Origin: Punica granatum
Taxonomy: Eukaryota > Streptophyta > Magnoliopsida > Myrtales > Lythraceae
Reading direction: 5' to 3'
Length of the DNA stretch: 64,000 nt
Assembly: GCF_007655135.1 (NCBI RefSeq)
Contig: NC_045132.1
Coordinates: 17,436,534 to 17,500,533, forward strand
Numbering within the stretch: position 1 is the stretch's first letter; each line of letters starts with the position of its first letter. Under the pieces are notes generated by a model. The model ran no database searches. It had not been told where the DNA came from and saw only the letters and a list, made by a program, of their open reading frames with translations. Positions 22,426 through 34,213 of this stretch are shown here, in pieces. The position numbers and the translations under genes are program-made.

Positions 22426-24480
22426 TACAAGAAGGTAACATTTCACTCTGTCTTATTGTTGCTACCTTAAAGAATATCTTATGCATACTAATAACTATAT
22501 AAAGTATATAATAAAGTGTAGTGAGTTCTACTGAACATCAAGGTTCTTTATCGATGATTGATTGGTGATCCGGCGAAAGGCTCAATTATGATCTTCTCTT
22601 ATGAGCATCATGAGGTATCATTCATTACAGAAACGAATTTGTCTCCGAAAGTTAAAACTAGTGATGAGTAGTGGAGTACAATCGTTTGAGAACGATGAGC
22701 ATTCGAGAGCAGGATAATTTAATAACAGAAGGAACATAGAGCTGCTAACTCAGAGTAAGGATCTGTAATGTCGAAGTCCTACTGTTGTAAGTTAGCTCAA
22801 TTTGCTCCAAAGATATGCACAAATCATGGGCTGCTTAAAGACAACAGTACTCCTTAATAAAACTCAAAATACACAGTTGTCGCAACTTGTTCACCAGATC
22901 CTCGGTTCTCAGGCACAGGACGGCATTTAGTTTTGCAAGCAAAACTTGAAAGCGGCATGGGCCTCCATCCAGGATTCTGTAGTGAAGACAGCCGGTGCCA
23001 GGGCTGCAAATGCAGTAGCTTAAAAGTTCTTAACAAATGTGAACAGACCAAAACCGCTCCGAGATAAAAACTTCGAGCTTTCCGGCTTTCAGCAGTGAAG
23101 CAGAACAGTGACCAGTGTAGCAGAACATCCTTCCATTCTTCCCTGTGAAATCACTAGTCTTACACATTACATCTCTAACGGGCAGCAATTCTTCTGTGTA
23201 ACTAGACAAGCCACGACTGACGTCCTAGGGACATATCTCGGGAACTGAATCAACGAACTTAGGACGGATATACTGTCAACAACATTATATTAATGAAGTT
23301 CCTTTGTATATTTATAATTTGTGGGCGGGAAACATATGGCTACAATCCCGACCTTTTTCCCCAACAAATCATCGACAAGAGGTCATTCAGTTCTCATGAC
23401 TTTCTCTTTTATACTAAAGTCAGCATCCAGTCACCAATTTGCCAGGAGCAACCTCTTCCATGACATGGTCAGTCCTAGTCGTGTCCCTGTCCTGACCCTT
23501 TGATACGATGAACGGAAATTCTGAAAAGGTTTAGGAGTTTCGAAGTATAGCCCGAGCCCAAGCCCAAGCAGATCGCCCAAGATCTGACCCCTTGGGCAAA
23601 CATAAAGAGCCCACATCCTTGAATGGGAGCTGATATCTGTAGGGATGGCCTCCTATTAATGCCATCGAATCAACTCAGAGTTGGATTTTGGACCTATGTA
23701 TATGCCTCGAACTCCTATATTCTCGGACTATAGACAGTACGGGGAATTTATAATTGATTTTATTAAGAGATTCAATTAACGCAACGCTGTAAGATTGCAC
23801 ACTGATTCATCCTTAGCCACGGCAAGGTACAATTCAGTTGATCTGAAGAAAACCTTCTATGACTTTGTGATGTGCTTCTGGATGCAGCCCAAGATATAAT
23901 CAGAGTTGTTTCGGGTCCAATGACATGTTCTACGACCAAGAAACTTGATGCAACATGGTTCGGGCCCATTATCATACTTAAGAGTATGGAATATGTGGTA
24001 AACTACCTGATCAATTTGAGTGGTGACTCATTAAATATCCATCCGCATTTTGAATGAATTTTCAAGGTAGTTGCAATAAAGGAGATTAACAATTAATGCA
24101 TAAACACCGTATGATCTCACATAATAATAAATATTCTGGGATTCAAAATCCACCAAAAGTTTCTCGAAACAAATTCAAACAACCCCGACATATGTTTGGA
24201 GAAGGAAGATGAGAAAGAAATACAAAATTGCTATGGTAATTTCATTGATTGGAACGTCAAACCCCAAAAGCTAACCAAACCCGCATCCAATATGCGCTAT
24301 TATTGACCTACAAAGGATATAGACTATCCCATCACACAACCTCAGAGTTCCCTTTCCACTTCATCCTGGTTTTGTCCCATTAGGGCAAACAAATCTCCAT
24401 GCCCTTACCTCGTATCAATAGGGGCCACGCCATGTTGGTGGAGTTCCTTAATTAGACATTCCTCTTCATCTATTATCCTT
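22426..24480. other. Intergenic, no gene recognised
   Basis: Composition is mixed. Open frames near 23321-23503, 23431-23616 and 23772-24057 (both strands) lack recognisable motifs and usable splice context. It may contain decayed retroelement DNA. Confidence 0.3.
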
Positions 24481-24580
24481 TTACTTTATATATACATATA
24501 GCCACTGAGAGAGATTTGAAGATCAAATTCAAATTTTCCTTTTGCTTAGCCCCCCCTCTTTTGTCCCTCTCATCTAATGA

Positions 24581-24655
24581 ATGAAGACACATGAACCACT
24601 GAAGCTGTCCTGGCAAAGGTACATATCAGAAAGATACCTCCCAACCTTTTTCTAA
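24581..24655 (+). other. Candidate micro-ORF downstream of a TATA box
   Basis: A 24-codon frame begins MKTHEPLKLSWQR and ends SERYLPTFF-stop. A TATA-like 'actttatatatacatata' lies at about 24482-24499, followed by a C/T-rich leader (gcttagccccccctcttttg). An overlapping five-codon frame (MNEDT) starts four bases earlier at 24577. The frame also contains gcaaag|gtacat, a possible splice donor, so it could be the first exon of something longer. No known peptide family is recognised. Confidence 0.2.
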
Positions 24656-24703
24656 CATGGCTTTGGGGAGACCCAATCAAGGTGTCCCTCCCACTACTTC
24701 ATG

Positions 24704-24724
24704 GCTAGCTAGCTAGCTAGCTAG
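24704..24724. repeat. (CTAG)n microsatellite
   Basis: About five tandem copies of the self-complementary tetranucleotide CTAG. Confidence 0.85.
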
Positions 24725-26149
24725 ATTATGGTATGTATGTATCAGTCCAAACAAGCTAGTGCCTTTGAGCATAATCCACTTCTATAGTAATTTATTAAGT
24801 AATTTAATTTGTAGTTTGTTATAACGAATTTTAAGTAATTTATTAAGAATTTAAGTCGAAGATCCATATCCATAAATGTTTGCTTCTCCATGAAAAAAGT
24901 GATTGTAAAACCTTCCACTGCACTCGTAAACGAACTCTAAATCCAATTCCCTTTCGATTAAATTCTTTGAATATTAATTCATCGTTAATTGTATTCATAG
25001 AACTGAGGGTGACGCAAATGTATCTTCTCCCATTGAAATTTTCCAGCCCCACAACATCGAAAGAGATATCCCTTTCTAGAGGGGCAGATCCAAAGAGAAG
25101 ACAGCCCTTTATTGATAATTTGGAACCTATGACCTTACATTAATTCGTACTCAATAGCCACAACGCATAGTACTTTCAATTGAAATTGTTCAGACAGGGC
25201 ATGATATAGAGAGAAGTCTTAAGACGAAGTTGCTGTATGCCCCAACCGACGTTGCAAAATGCTCCTCGTGTCATTCTTGAAATAGGGGTAGTCCCAAAAA
25301 AAAAAATGGGACCACACATACATAATGCAACCGAACCCCAATGTCTTCTAGGCAGACAACTCTCGCGTCGATCGATCCCTCTAGATTCCATAGTACGCAC
25401 GATCAATGACCGAGAGTAAAACCTTCACTTGATTTACCGGAGCTGAACTCATCGAGTACCACTTATCCGATGAACAAGCTTGACCTTTCAAATAATTCGG
25501 TACATATTCGCTCGATTTAAATATCACTAATTTTAAACGGGCGTGTTCTCCTGATGACCGATTGAATCATGTTCAGCGAGGACATGAATTTGTAGAGTTG
25601 GGTTACTAATTAATTATAGCTTATAAACAGAACTAATATTAATGAAAACAAAATGAAAGAAGGGGAAGGGATGACGATTTGGCTTTCGTTTGATAATTGA
25701 TATTTGAGAAAGATGTCATAATACAGTAGCGCAATTTCTCATATGATAACCAAAAGATTTTAAATTTGATTTTTAAAATGATATTATCAGTATTATTATA
25801 TTAATTATTTAAATTTTATTTTATTATATTAAATTTATGGATCTTATTTATAAAAAAAATAATAACAACTGATTTTTATTGAAAAGGTGGTGGAGATATT
25901 AGGCAGGAGTGGGGACATATTTGGGAGCTAAAATGATTTTGGTACGACTCAATGTGAACCCAAAGACTGTAGGAGAGCCCACGATCTAACACCAATTAAT
26001 TCGCAGTGGCGGAGGCATCCCTCCTACTTTTTTTTGTCCTGTTTTGATGCCTCACCGTTTGAAAATAGACGCGCTCCATGCACAATTACGCATGATACAT
26101 TAGATAAGTATAACGGAATTTGTGATTATAACTCCAATTATTGCAATAG
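24725..26149. other. Intergenic, no gene recognised
   Basis: The overlapping open frames at 24843-25420 on both strands have no motif I recognise. An AT-rich tract around 25750-25870 follows. Confidence 0.3.
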
Positions 26150-27608
26150 AATGATATGAATCTCTTTCCTCTCCTTTCTCTCTACAGCCAACTCAGCAAA
26201 CCTTAACTCCAGCAATCTTATTGGTGCGTCCACTTTCGGACAGGCACGTCCGGCACCACTGCTAACGAGATCGGACAATTGGAGCAGTCCTCCCTCTCCT
26301 GGTTGTTTCGTACTTGGTGACTCCCTCCCCTTTTCATCTCTTCTCCCTCCTTCCTCAAACACAATGATGGCGTTTTAGGAGTTTTTGGGAGTAGCGATCT
26401 TGTTGCTTCAAATGCATTCGCGATGATTGGTTCCTCTCGCCGGCCACCTTCACGTGTGGTCGCAAATCTTGGTGGACGACTCGCTAGTCATCCTCAGACC
26501 CAATTCCAGACCCGATCGTGGCCTTCCGTGACAGTTTCCTCCTCCAAGTAGCTCTCGCCAGCCTCCTTAACATCGACAAGCTCCTCCACAGTGGGCTCCT
26601 CAATGGCAGCCTCCTTAACGATCTGAGGCGGAGCTGGTATTTGATGGTGTCCCGGTGGTCGTAGAGGGCCTCCTCCCCTCCTCTCCGTTTTTGGTGTTAG
26701 TGTGTGTGGTGGCGACCTTCTATTCCCTGCCGGTGCTTGCACCTTCTCTCCCTTTTATCAGTTCTAGGGTGGTGAGTGGAGTCGGCAGCCTGCCTTTCCT
26801 CTGATCGATTTGATTTGATCCAACCACGATCCGTTGCAATTCGACCCCATTCCGATAATTCCGCCCCGACCCGATCATCCACCTCTTACTGTCGTCACCC
26901 CTCCCCAATGCCACTACTTGTCTAGTTGACCCTTCTCTCCCCTCCAATGGCGGCTTCTCTTCTACGGCTTTTTCACCCCTACGATGGTATCCTCACCGAC
27001 CTAGATATACAATCACACTGCCGATCCGTTAGTCCTATTTCCTGACTTCAAAACCGACTTTGTGGCTTGCCTGATATGTTGGTCTTGTAGGTCTCAGCTC
27101 CCCTGTCGTGATCGCTGGTTTGAACTGATCAAAGGGCATTGAGCTTCCTTGGTTTGATCATTTAGGAACTGGGCTGTTTTAATCGCTGGTCTGAACCAAC
27201 CAAGGAGCCTTAGACTTCTTGGTTTGATTACTTAGGGATTTGGTAGACTAATTATGTTTGTTGGTTGCGATTGTTGGTGGGATCTTGCGCTCGGATACTG
27301 GCTCAAGACACCCTGACTACCCGACTTCATCATGGAGTGGAATTTCATCGATTACTATCGAAGGTCCACGATGAAATTTTCGTTAGCAGGTAGTGCTCGG
27401 AGCTCACGATTTCAAAATAACAAACTACAATTGTATTTGATCCTCTCTGATGTTTTTATGATTATCCTTTGTAGTTTGCCTGTTGGATAAACCGTTTGTT
27501 CTAGTCTTGTAATCTCCGATCGGGCATTTTACCGTATATCTATTTTTGTTGTGGATTAATAAAGGATCCATTTAACTACTTGAGCAAAAAAAAAAAGAAA
27601 AAAAAAGA
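26150..27608 (+). mobile_element. Poly(A)-tailed retroposed tract (LINE-like or retrocopy)
   Basis: A ~1.45-kb block, GC-richer than its surroundings, starts in a C/T-rich stretch at 26155 and ends 'attaataaaggatccatttaa' then 'ctacttgagc' plus a 30-base A-rich tail. The end therefore carries an AATAAA-type signal followed by poly(A), as in a retroposed transcript. Reverse-transcriptase motifs are absent in both orientations, so it is either a heavily 5'-truncated LINE 3' region, a non-autonomous derivative, or a retrocopy of a non-coding RNA. Inside, 27109-27175 and 27179-27245 are a diverged direct duplication (gatcgctggtttgaactgat / taatcgctggtctgaaccaa). The 5' boundary is approximate. 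Confidence 0.4.
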
Positions 27609-29544
27609 TATGTATATTGTTGAGAATTATTCGTTTAATTAATATATTTTTTTTACAAATAGAAGGGAGGCTTATAAATTTAATACAATGATATACAAAA
27701 TCTAATAAACAGAAATGATTAATTTTATGATGAGAATTAGAACTTGAAACTTTTATAAGATACTATCATCACACTATGCCTCCTTTATTTGAGCTTAAGT
27801 GATATATTTGTTTGGGCAAATAATGAGAAGGGAAATACAGGAAAAAAGATAAAGAGAATATTACTTTTCATATATATATATATATATTTATTTATTTTTT
27901 AAGTGAGATTACAAGTGATGTTATCATGTTGACTGAAATTAATTTCCGAGCAAGTATCAATATAATCATTAAGTACTTCCATTAAATTTTAAATACTTAT
28001 ACGAGTTGTGGCGCAGTATATCAATTGCACTACCGTTCAAAATCTCTCTATTAGTAAAATTTAACAAAAAGCAGAGACTGATTGGGTGGATGAAGATGAT
28101 TAGAAATTAATATGCTTCTCCTAATAATGACTTATAGAACGGCCAGCTCGGCACACTAAGAAAGAAAATCAATAATAAAAACATAAGTTAACTTTTTCCT
28201 AGCATGTAGAAGTTATGCACATATACGACCAAAGTTCATTCAGGAGAGTGCCATAACACATTTACCTTTTTATCTATCATGGCGCGCAATAACATTTCCA
28301 TTTACTACTAAATAATAACACTTAGATCAAGAGTTTAATCGCGATTAAATATTGAAATGATGCGTTTGGAGAATCGCATTATTCGTAGTTTGACTATGGA
28401 TTGATGTTTTCCTATTGCAAAAGATAAGCCTTTGCTCCATTGAAGTTCATATGCTCAAGAATAATTCCCTAGCTTTTCCCCTCTAAATGACCACCATAAG
28501 TAAGATATTCATGAATTTGACAAGAATCTCTGAATGGACTTTAAGTATATCACAGTAAAATCGATATGCGTATCCAATGAATCGAGCTTGGACAAAAAAA
28601 ATTCTGCATGAGTCACACGAATAATCAATCCAAAGAGTATACTTTGAAGATGAAGTAGGATGATCTTCCTTTACTTCTATTGGCTCTTTAAAACATCATG
28701 ATTGCGTCATGACTACTAACCTGCGCCTATATCGGGATGTAGAAGTGCGGATGGACCTTATAGAAGGTCTCATAGAATGTTTCTTTACATTTCATAATAT
28801 ATGGAGAATTTTCAATTTATGTATCGATACTCTCCTATATGTTTTCTGTCTCATGTGCACTCATCGTATGTGGATATTTCACAATTCCTAAGTCCGTTCT
28901 TTTAATTTCTACAGTACCCACAAATTGTTTGATAAATTCTTAAGCTAAATCTATTCAGCCAAAAAAGAAATTCATAAGCTATCTGGTCTCTTGAGTAACT
29001 TGAAATGCAAATTAGACTGATAATTCGTCCAACCCAAGGATAGCTATAATGTCTTGAAGTTCTTTGTAATTTGGATGGAAGGAATACAAAGAGGGATGAA
29101 AAGGTCTAAGAACGTTCAAAAATAAAGTAATGGCTGAAATTTAAAAAAAAGATCAATAAATGTATGAATGCTGGTTCTTCGAGTGGATTCTTTCAACAAA
29201 TTACATCAAATTGGCAAGAAAACATTGAAAAATATATAAATTTTCAAGGATTAAGTAACAGGAAGATAGCAAACTTTTACATCAGCCGTTTAATGGAGAA
29301 AATTTAATTTTGGCTGGTATATGTCTAAGAAAATCATTATATGAGTTGTTGATTGAATCAATCGTTAATTAATACATAAATAAAAAGCATCTTATCATTT
29401 TGATTTAGTTGGCACTATATTGACTGATCTATCTGTACTAGCTCCTAAGCAGTCATATTTATCATAACCGGCAACTTGATGGTTTCACATATATACTAGC
29501 GTTCGAGGTCGTCGATTCACTTAATCTACTGCTAAAATGATACG
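27609..29544. other. AT-rich intergenic DNA with SINE B remnants
   Basis: There is no gene. Two decayed SINE B-like stretches are visible: minus at about 27665-27790 (agaacttgaaacttttataa, cacactatgcctcc) and plus at about 28005-28075 (gttgtggcgcagtatatcaa, gttcaaaatct). The short frame at 28709-28891 is not convincing. Confidence 0.3.
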
Positions 29545-29880
29545 CTTACATCTCGTTTGCTTTTACAATTTGATTTTAAAATTTTAACTTTAACTTTAAC
29601 TCTACTGACTATACAACAAAAATCAACTCTTCCAATTCAAAAGGATAAGCAACATATATAAATTCACATATAACTCCATTATACTCCATTCAATTTTGAA
29701 TACTAAATTCTTTCAACTATTCATTATCTTTTCAACAATTTAATAACACAATCATCACTTTCTCTTAACTATTCATTACTTTTTCATACTTTTTCTCATA
29801 AGTCAATAACACAATCATTACAATTCAATTAAAATTAAACGCAGCACTATTTAACTCTAAAATCTTTATAATTTCTATAT
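29545..29880. repeat. T-rich MITE family copy
   Basis: It begins 'tctcgtttgcttttacaatt' then 'aactttaactttaactctac', has 'caactattcattatc' and 'aataacacaatcatcacttt' inside, and ends 'actatttaactctaaaatct'. Block order is as in the copies at 5460 and 56145. Confidence 0.55.
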
Positions 29881-30239
29881 GGGAGACACTGTGCTTAATA
29901 CAAAGTTGGGAAACCCTTCTCCACGATGAGCGGCCGACAGTGCTATATCTATTGATATATGGACGATCGGACAGTGAGTCGACACGTAAAGGATGCGGTG
30001 ACCTCTTGTTGGTGTTTATATATGTGATCGAAGTACAAGCAATGATGTGCGTGCACTTTTTAGCCCAAATATGAGGAGAGAATAGTCCGTCTCCCCTCTT
30101 TCTTTCCTCGAAAATTCCTTCTTTTGCCGTTTATTCTTTGAAAGGCTTTGAATGACTTTATTTAATCCAAAATGACAAAAGGGCAGTAAATTCAATTACA
30201 AAACGCAACAAAATATAAAAAGAAAGAATTTGGAAAAGC

Positions 30240-30390
30240 TTGATTTTAGCATGGATTTTCTGCATCCTTGTGAATGTGAAAAATCCATATCATGAGAGTT
30301 TTACTTCTTAGTAGTATCCGATTTGGCTCGACTGGATCAATCGGAGTCAAATTGGACTTCCGAATACCATGATTCACACCGAAAAAATAT
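30240..30390 (+). repeat. SINE family A copy, head eroded
   Basis: It runs 'atccttgtgaatgtgaaaaa', 'catgagagttttacttctta', 'gctcgactggatcaatcgga', 'ttggacttccgaataccatg', 'attcacaccg' and an A-run. It directly abuts the foldback element at 30396. Confidence 0.6.
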
Positions 30391-30395
30391 TAATT

Positions 30396-31115
30396 TTAAT
30401 CCTCAATTATTTGAACTATTTTCTGTTTTCGTCCTAAACTTTTTTAGATAAAGATTCGTTCTTAATATTTTTCTAATTTATTATGTTTTAAGCTGCCATC
30501 CAATTTTCTGTCCAAAAATATTGAAATGGCATTTATTATAATAAATATTAAATTTTATATTATGAAATAACTAAAACACTAGCAAGAAAAGGAAACAACA
30601 TGGGAATGAGGGGGCCCCTCGCTGGTGGCTAGCCATTACCTCTTCCGCTAGCGCCCAATGCCAGCGACCTCAAAGAGGGAGGGTTGGTCACTCGCGAAGC
30701 CCCTCATTCCGAATCTAGAGATCTTAGTTCGACTTGAGATCTCCCAGTTCGATAGGAAGGGAACCTCATCAATAGGAATCCCTCTCACTTTGAGGTTGCC
30801 AGCAATCATAGAGCTCACCCTCACGACCTCTATGGGGAAGGGCCGGCAGCTGGCCATTGGCAAACCCCTCCGGCCTCCACCCTTGCAGTTCTCGTTTCCA
30901 TATTTTTTTTTCCTTTAAGGCTTTCGTTTTTTCTTTTTCTGTTTTTAAATTAAATTTTTATTTTAATAAATGCCACATCAATATTTTGAACGGAAATTCG
31001 GATGACAAACCAATACCGAACAAATTGGAAAAAATGCAGGACTAAATTCAGCACAAAAGCTGGTTTGGAACGAAAACAGAAAAATAGCTATACATGTTGA
31101 GGATCAAAATCAACC
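30396..31115. mobile_element. Foldback/MULE-like element with GC-rich interior
   Basis: Two arms of about 165 bp (30396-30560 and 30945-31115) are inverted copies: left 'tttaatcctcaattatttga', 'tctgttttcgtcc', 'aaatggcatttatta'; right complement 'tttgatcctcaacatgtata', 'tctgttttcgttcc', 'gatgtggcatttatta'. Between them 30600-30900 is a clearly GC-rich block open on both strands (for example residues MPATSKREGWSLAKP on plus). This is the layout of long-TIR Mutator-like elements, some of which capture host gene pieces (Pack-MULE). I cannot identify a source gene, and target duplications are not clear. Confidence 0.6.
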
Positions 31116-32554
31116 TTTTTTTTTTCCGGGAAAGGAAAATATGACTTGAATTCAATTCAGGGCACAAAACCAAACGGTTATATATTCAATATCATCTCAG
31201 GAGCTCGTGTTTTATGTACATGACTTATGTATTACGTGCCCCACAAGCCCGTCGGTCTGGTTCTCTTTTTCCTTTTCTCTTTAATGTAATTCTGACGGAA
31301 GCAAACATTTTCGATGGCCAAGAAGTCGCGTATTCGCTTTCAGCTCGAAACCTTTATCTCGGTTCTGCTCTCCCCCTTATCCATAACTTAATCATGATTT
31401 CTCTCGAGCTTATTGAAAATTCTGGTTGCTAGCAATGACTCGGATTGGCGAATTCGTTATCTTCATGTAACCCTCATCAATGTCAGCAGCCTCAAACTAC
31501 AGCACTCAGTTGCTTTCCATCTACAACCGCCGATATTTCGCACATCTTTAACCTTTCGATATTTCCATAGTTTGCTCTCATAATCGATCAAAGCATTGCT
31601 GACAATATCAGTGGCTACAAGACCCTTGCAACCGGTAATTAAGCATCCATACTACGATGTTGAACACTTGAACTTGATTGACGAATCAAATTCCAATATT
31701 TTTTGTAATTAAAATCATCAACATTTTTTTTCCCTCATATGGAGACATGAAAAGGTATGGAGCAAGCAGACATGAAGAAGAAATGGGCAAAAACAACTCG
31801 GTCGAGACTAAGACCAGACGTATCGATCTAATCTCAATAAAGTCATCAAATAAGGGTAAGGACAATTTCCCCCGCGTTGTGAAAGAAAGGAACCTCTCAC
31901 AGGCAAAGACAAATTCTCCCCCGTGTTTTTTTGGCTCCTTTTTTTTTTTTCCCCCTTCTTTTTTCCTCTAAAAGCAAAGAAGAAAATGTTTAGATCTTCC
32001 GAATCTCACTTCCCATTTGGGGGGCTCTAGAAAAGGACCAGTCTCGATAGCTTTTCGCACTGAATCCTTGAACCAGGATTTAGGAATGATAGCCAGCAAG
32101 GTCATGGTTGACTTGCTCGTAGCTAGCCCTACAGTTCGTAAATTTATTTAATTCGCATATGATATACAAAAGATGTCTATAAATCTAGTATAAGTAACAA
32201 GAAATTAATCAAGTATAGAATATCTCGCTTATCATCTAATCTATGATCTCGAATTGAGGATCGTGATGGCTGGTGCTGCACTAACTCTCCTTTTTATTTG
32301 GTTTGGACATAGCGTCTATCTCTAGGCATTCAGTTCTGACGTCGGCATTCATACTTTTTTCTTTAAGGATACCGTTGAGTTCTCAATATCTCGCTTTTAT
32401 ATTGGGCTGACGTGTCATTTTCTTAATCGAAAAATGTATAAGATGTACATACCATTATATGAATATTCCAATACAAAACCATAACTTGAAAAAGCCAATA
32501 TCTATGTTTTGCAAATAAAAAGTATATCATACTATGTATCCTACACTTTGGCAG
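31116..32554. other. Intergenic, upstream of the zinc-finger gene
   Basis: Small frames (31214-31432, 31678-31971) show no motif; the second runs into a T/C-rich tract at 31927-31970. The last few hundred bases are the likely promoter of the zinc-finger gene. Confidence 0.3.
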
Positions 32555-32563
32555 TATATATAT
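32555..32563 (+). promoter_or_regulatory. TATA box of the zinc-finger gene
   Basis: tatatatat lies 43-51 bp upstream of the chosen ATG (32606). It lies downstream of the more distal in-frame Met at 32534, which argues against that Met as the start. Confidence 0.45.
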
Positions 32564-32605
32564 GACAAGAGATATCTCAATCTTAACATTCACACACCAC
32601 ATAAC

Positions 32606-33250
32606 ATGGCAGAAGCCTCCGCCGATAAATTAGCAAAATTAGCCAGCCAAGGTCAATTCTCTTCCATGGAACCATCTCCTCATAGTCCATCTTCTCCGGT
32701 TAAGCTCTTCGGTTTCCGAATAGCTGAGCCTGAGAGGATTCCTGAAAGGCAAGAAGTTGTCCAGAGTACGCAGGATGACCATCTTATCAGCAAAAAATTC
32801 GAGTGCCATTTTTGCCGCCGAGTATTCGCTAACTCTCAAGCCCTGGGGGGCCATCAGAACGCTCACAAGAGGGAGCGTCAGAGGGCCAAATGGGCGTATC
32901 ACCATCACGGGGATCACAGACCGCGGTGCATATTGGCGGGGACTCCGGTGATCATGCCCCACGGTGTGAGATCCGCACCACCCAATTATTTATTCCGTGG
33001 TGCTCTGATCTCGGGCAATGGTGCCGTTGCCAGATTTGAGTTCCCAACGAGAGATCACTCCCGTTCTTCGCGGCCATTTTTGCTCTCTCCGTTTCCCCCA
33101 TCTCACACTCATGTGTTCGACGTACCGCGGCGTGTAGGGCTTTCTCCTGTTGCCGGGGCTATGGTGTCGCCATTGCACAGCACAATGTCTAGAAAATCAC
33201 CAGAAATGGATGCCGGTGTTGATCTTCACCTCAAACTTTCGACGTCATAA
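32606..33250 (+). CDS. C2H2 zinc-finger EAR repressor, ZFP5/ZFP6/GIS type
   Basis: This intronless gene encodes 214 residues. There is one plant EPF-type finger (residues 65-87: [20 protein letters not shown], then NAH), where QALGGH is the DNA-contact signature of the plant family. The N-terminal KLFGF box (33-37) and the sequence after the finger (KRERQRAK) are shared with the ZFP5, ZFP6, ZFP8 and GIS group, which promote trichome and root-hair initiation in gibberellin and cytokinin pathways. The C-terminus has DLHLKL (206-211), an EAR motif that recruits TOPLESS-type co-repressors. It is expected to act in the nucleus. The ATG at 32606 is chosen over 32534 because a TATA box lies between them and homologues start just before such an acidic/Ser stretch. 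Which subgroup member it is cannot be decided here. Confidence 0.92.
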   Translation: MAEASADKLAKLASQGQFSSMEPSPHSPSSPVKLFGFRIAEPERIPERQEVVQSTQDDHLISKKFECHFCRRVFANSQALGGHQNAHKRERQRAKWAYHHHGDHRPRCILAGTPVIMPHGVRSAPPNYLFRGALISGNGAVARFEFPTRDHSRSSRPFLLSPFPPSHTHVFDVPRRVGLSPVAGAMVSPLHSTMSRKSPEMDAGVDLHLKLSTS

Positions 33251-33639
33251 TAGAGACTTGAGAGTGATCCATGGCCGACTTGAAATGTCAGGAGAAATTC
33301 CATGTGATGTTTGATCAAGTTTTAGCTCGTCATTCCTCTGAATGTTTGAGGAATTCCTTATGTTAGATCCCTCAGTAGCTCATCCGACCGGATGTTCATC
33401 TAAAATTATTTCAGATTGATAGCTTGCTTATATCATAAGTAAACTTTGCTTGAATGAAATAGTTCTCTTGATTAATTCCGCCCCCCAAAAAAAAACTGTT
33501 CTCTTGATTTGGTTGATATATAAATCATCAACTTCATTGGATTAACTTAATAAAACCCAGTAATATAACAATGAACCAAAAAGTACATGGTCTATGATGT
33601 GCCTTGGTATAGTTACTATTTTTTTCCCCAGTGTGTACT
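33251..33639. other. 3' flank of the zinc-finger gene
   Basis: Probable 3' UTR followed by AT-rich spacer; nothing else seen. Confidence 0.35.
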
Positions 33640-33800
33640 ATACTATTCAAAAGTCCAATAGGTAACGACTAATTCAGTTCGAGCCGAGTAGCTTGCTAAG
33701 GGAGTAAAACTCTCATAGTATAGATTTTTTCCATTCGCAAAACTCGAAACAAGAGACCTTACATAAGGAAATAAACGTTAAATCACTTGAACTAAACAAC
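33640..33800 (-). repeat. SINE family A copy, minus orientation
   Basis: Complement order is tail (caaaagtccaataggtaacg), body (aactaattcagttcgagccg, gggagtaaaactctcatagt), then head (actcgaaacaagagaccttac, aaatcacttgaact). It ends near the box A region. Confidence 0.6.
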
Positions 33801-33942
33801 GTTAGTAGTGTAATTACTAGTAGTTTAAATTTATTTTATTGAAAGAGCAGTAATATCACTTGATGCTATATTTATATACTTTCATCAAGAAATAATTATA
33901 TCATACCAAGCTCAAACCTCAAAATTTCATGCTCTCTCCCCC

Positions 33943-33986
<44 letters not shown>
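33943..33986. repeat. (TTA)n microsatellite
   Basis: Fourteen or more TTA units in a row, followed by a T/C tract. Confidence 0.9.
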
Positions 33987-34213
33987 TTCTTTTACCCCCT
34001 TCTCCTGAAGGAGTGATGATATTCATTACTGAAATGGAGCGGAAGCAAAGTATAATTGGAAATGCAAATCCGGTGAAATTCAGTTGCGCAGTTGCAATTC
34101 CATCATTTGGGCTTCTTTTTGGGCCGGAATTCAATCGAATTCTGGCCCAAATCCACCAAAGTGCTTGAGTTGGAAATCGGGGCTCCAAAGCGTGAATTTC
34201 CAATCCTGGCTAG

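Noticed and set aside
24595..24625. tgaagctgtcctgg resembling the start of miR167
   Set aside because: Only the first eight or so bases match the known miRNA, and there is no complementary star arm nearby.
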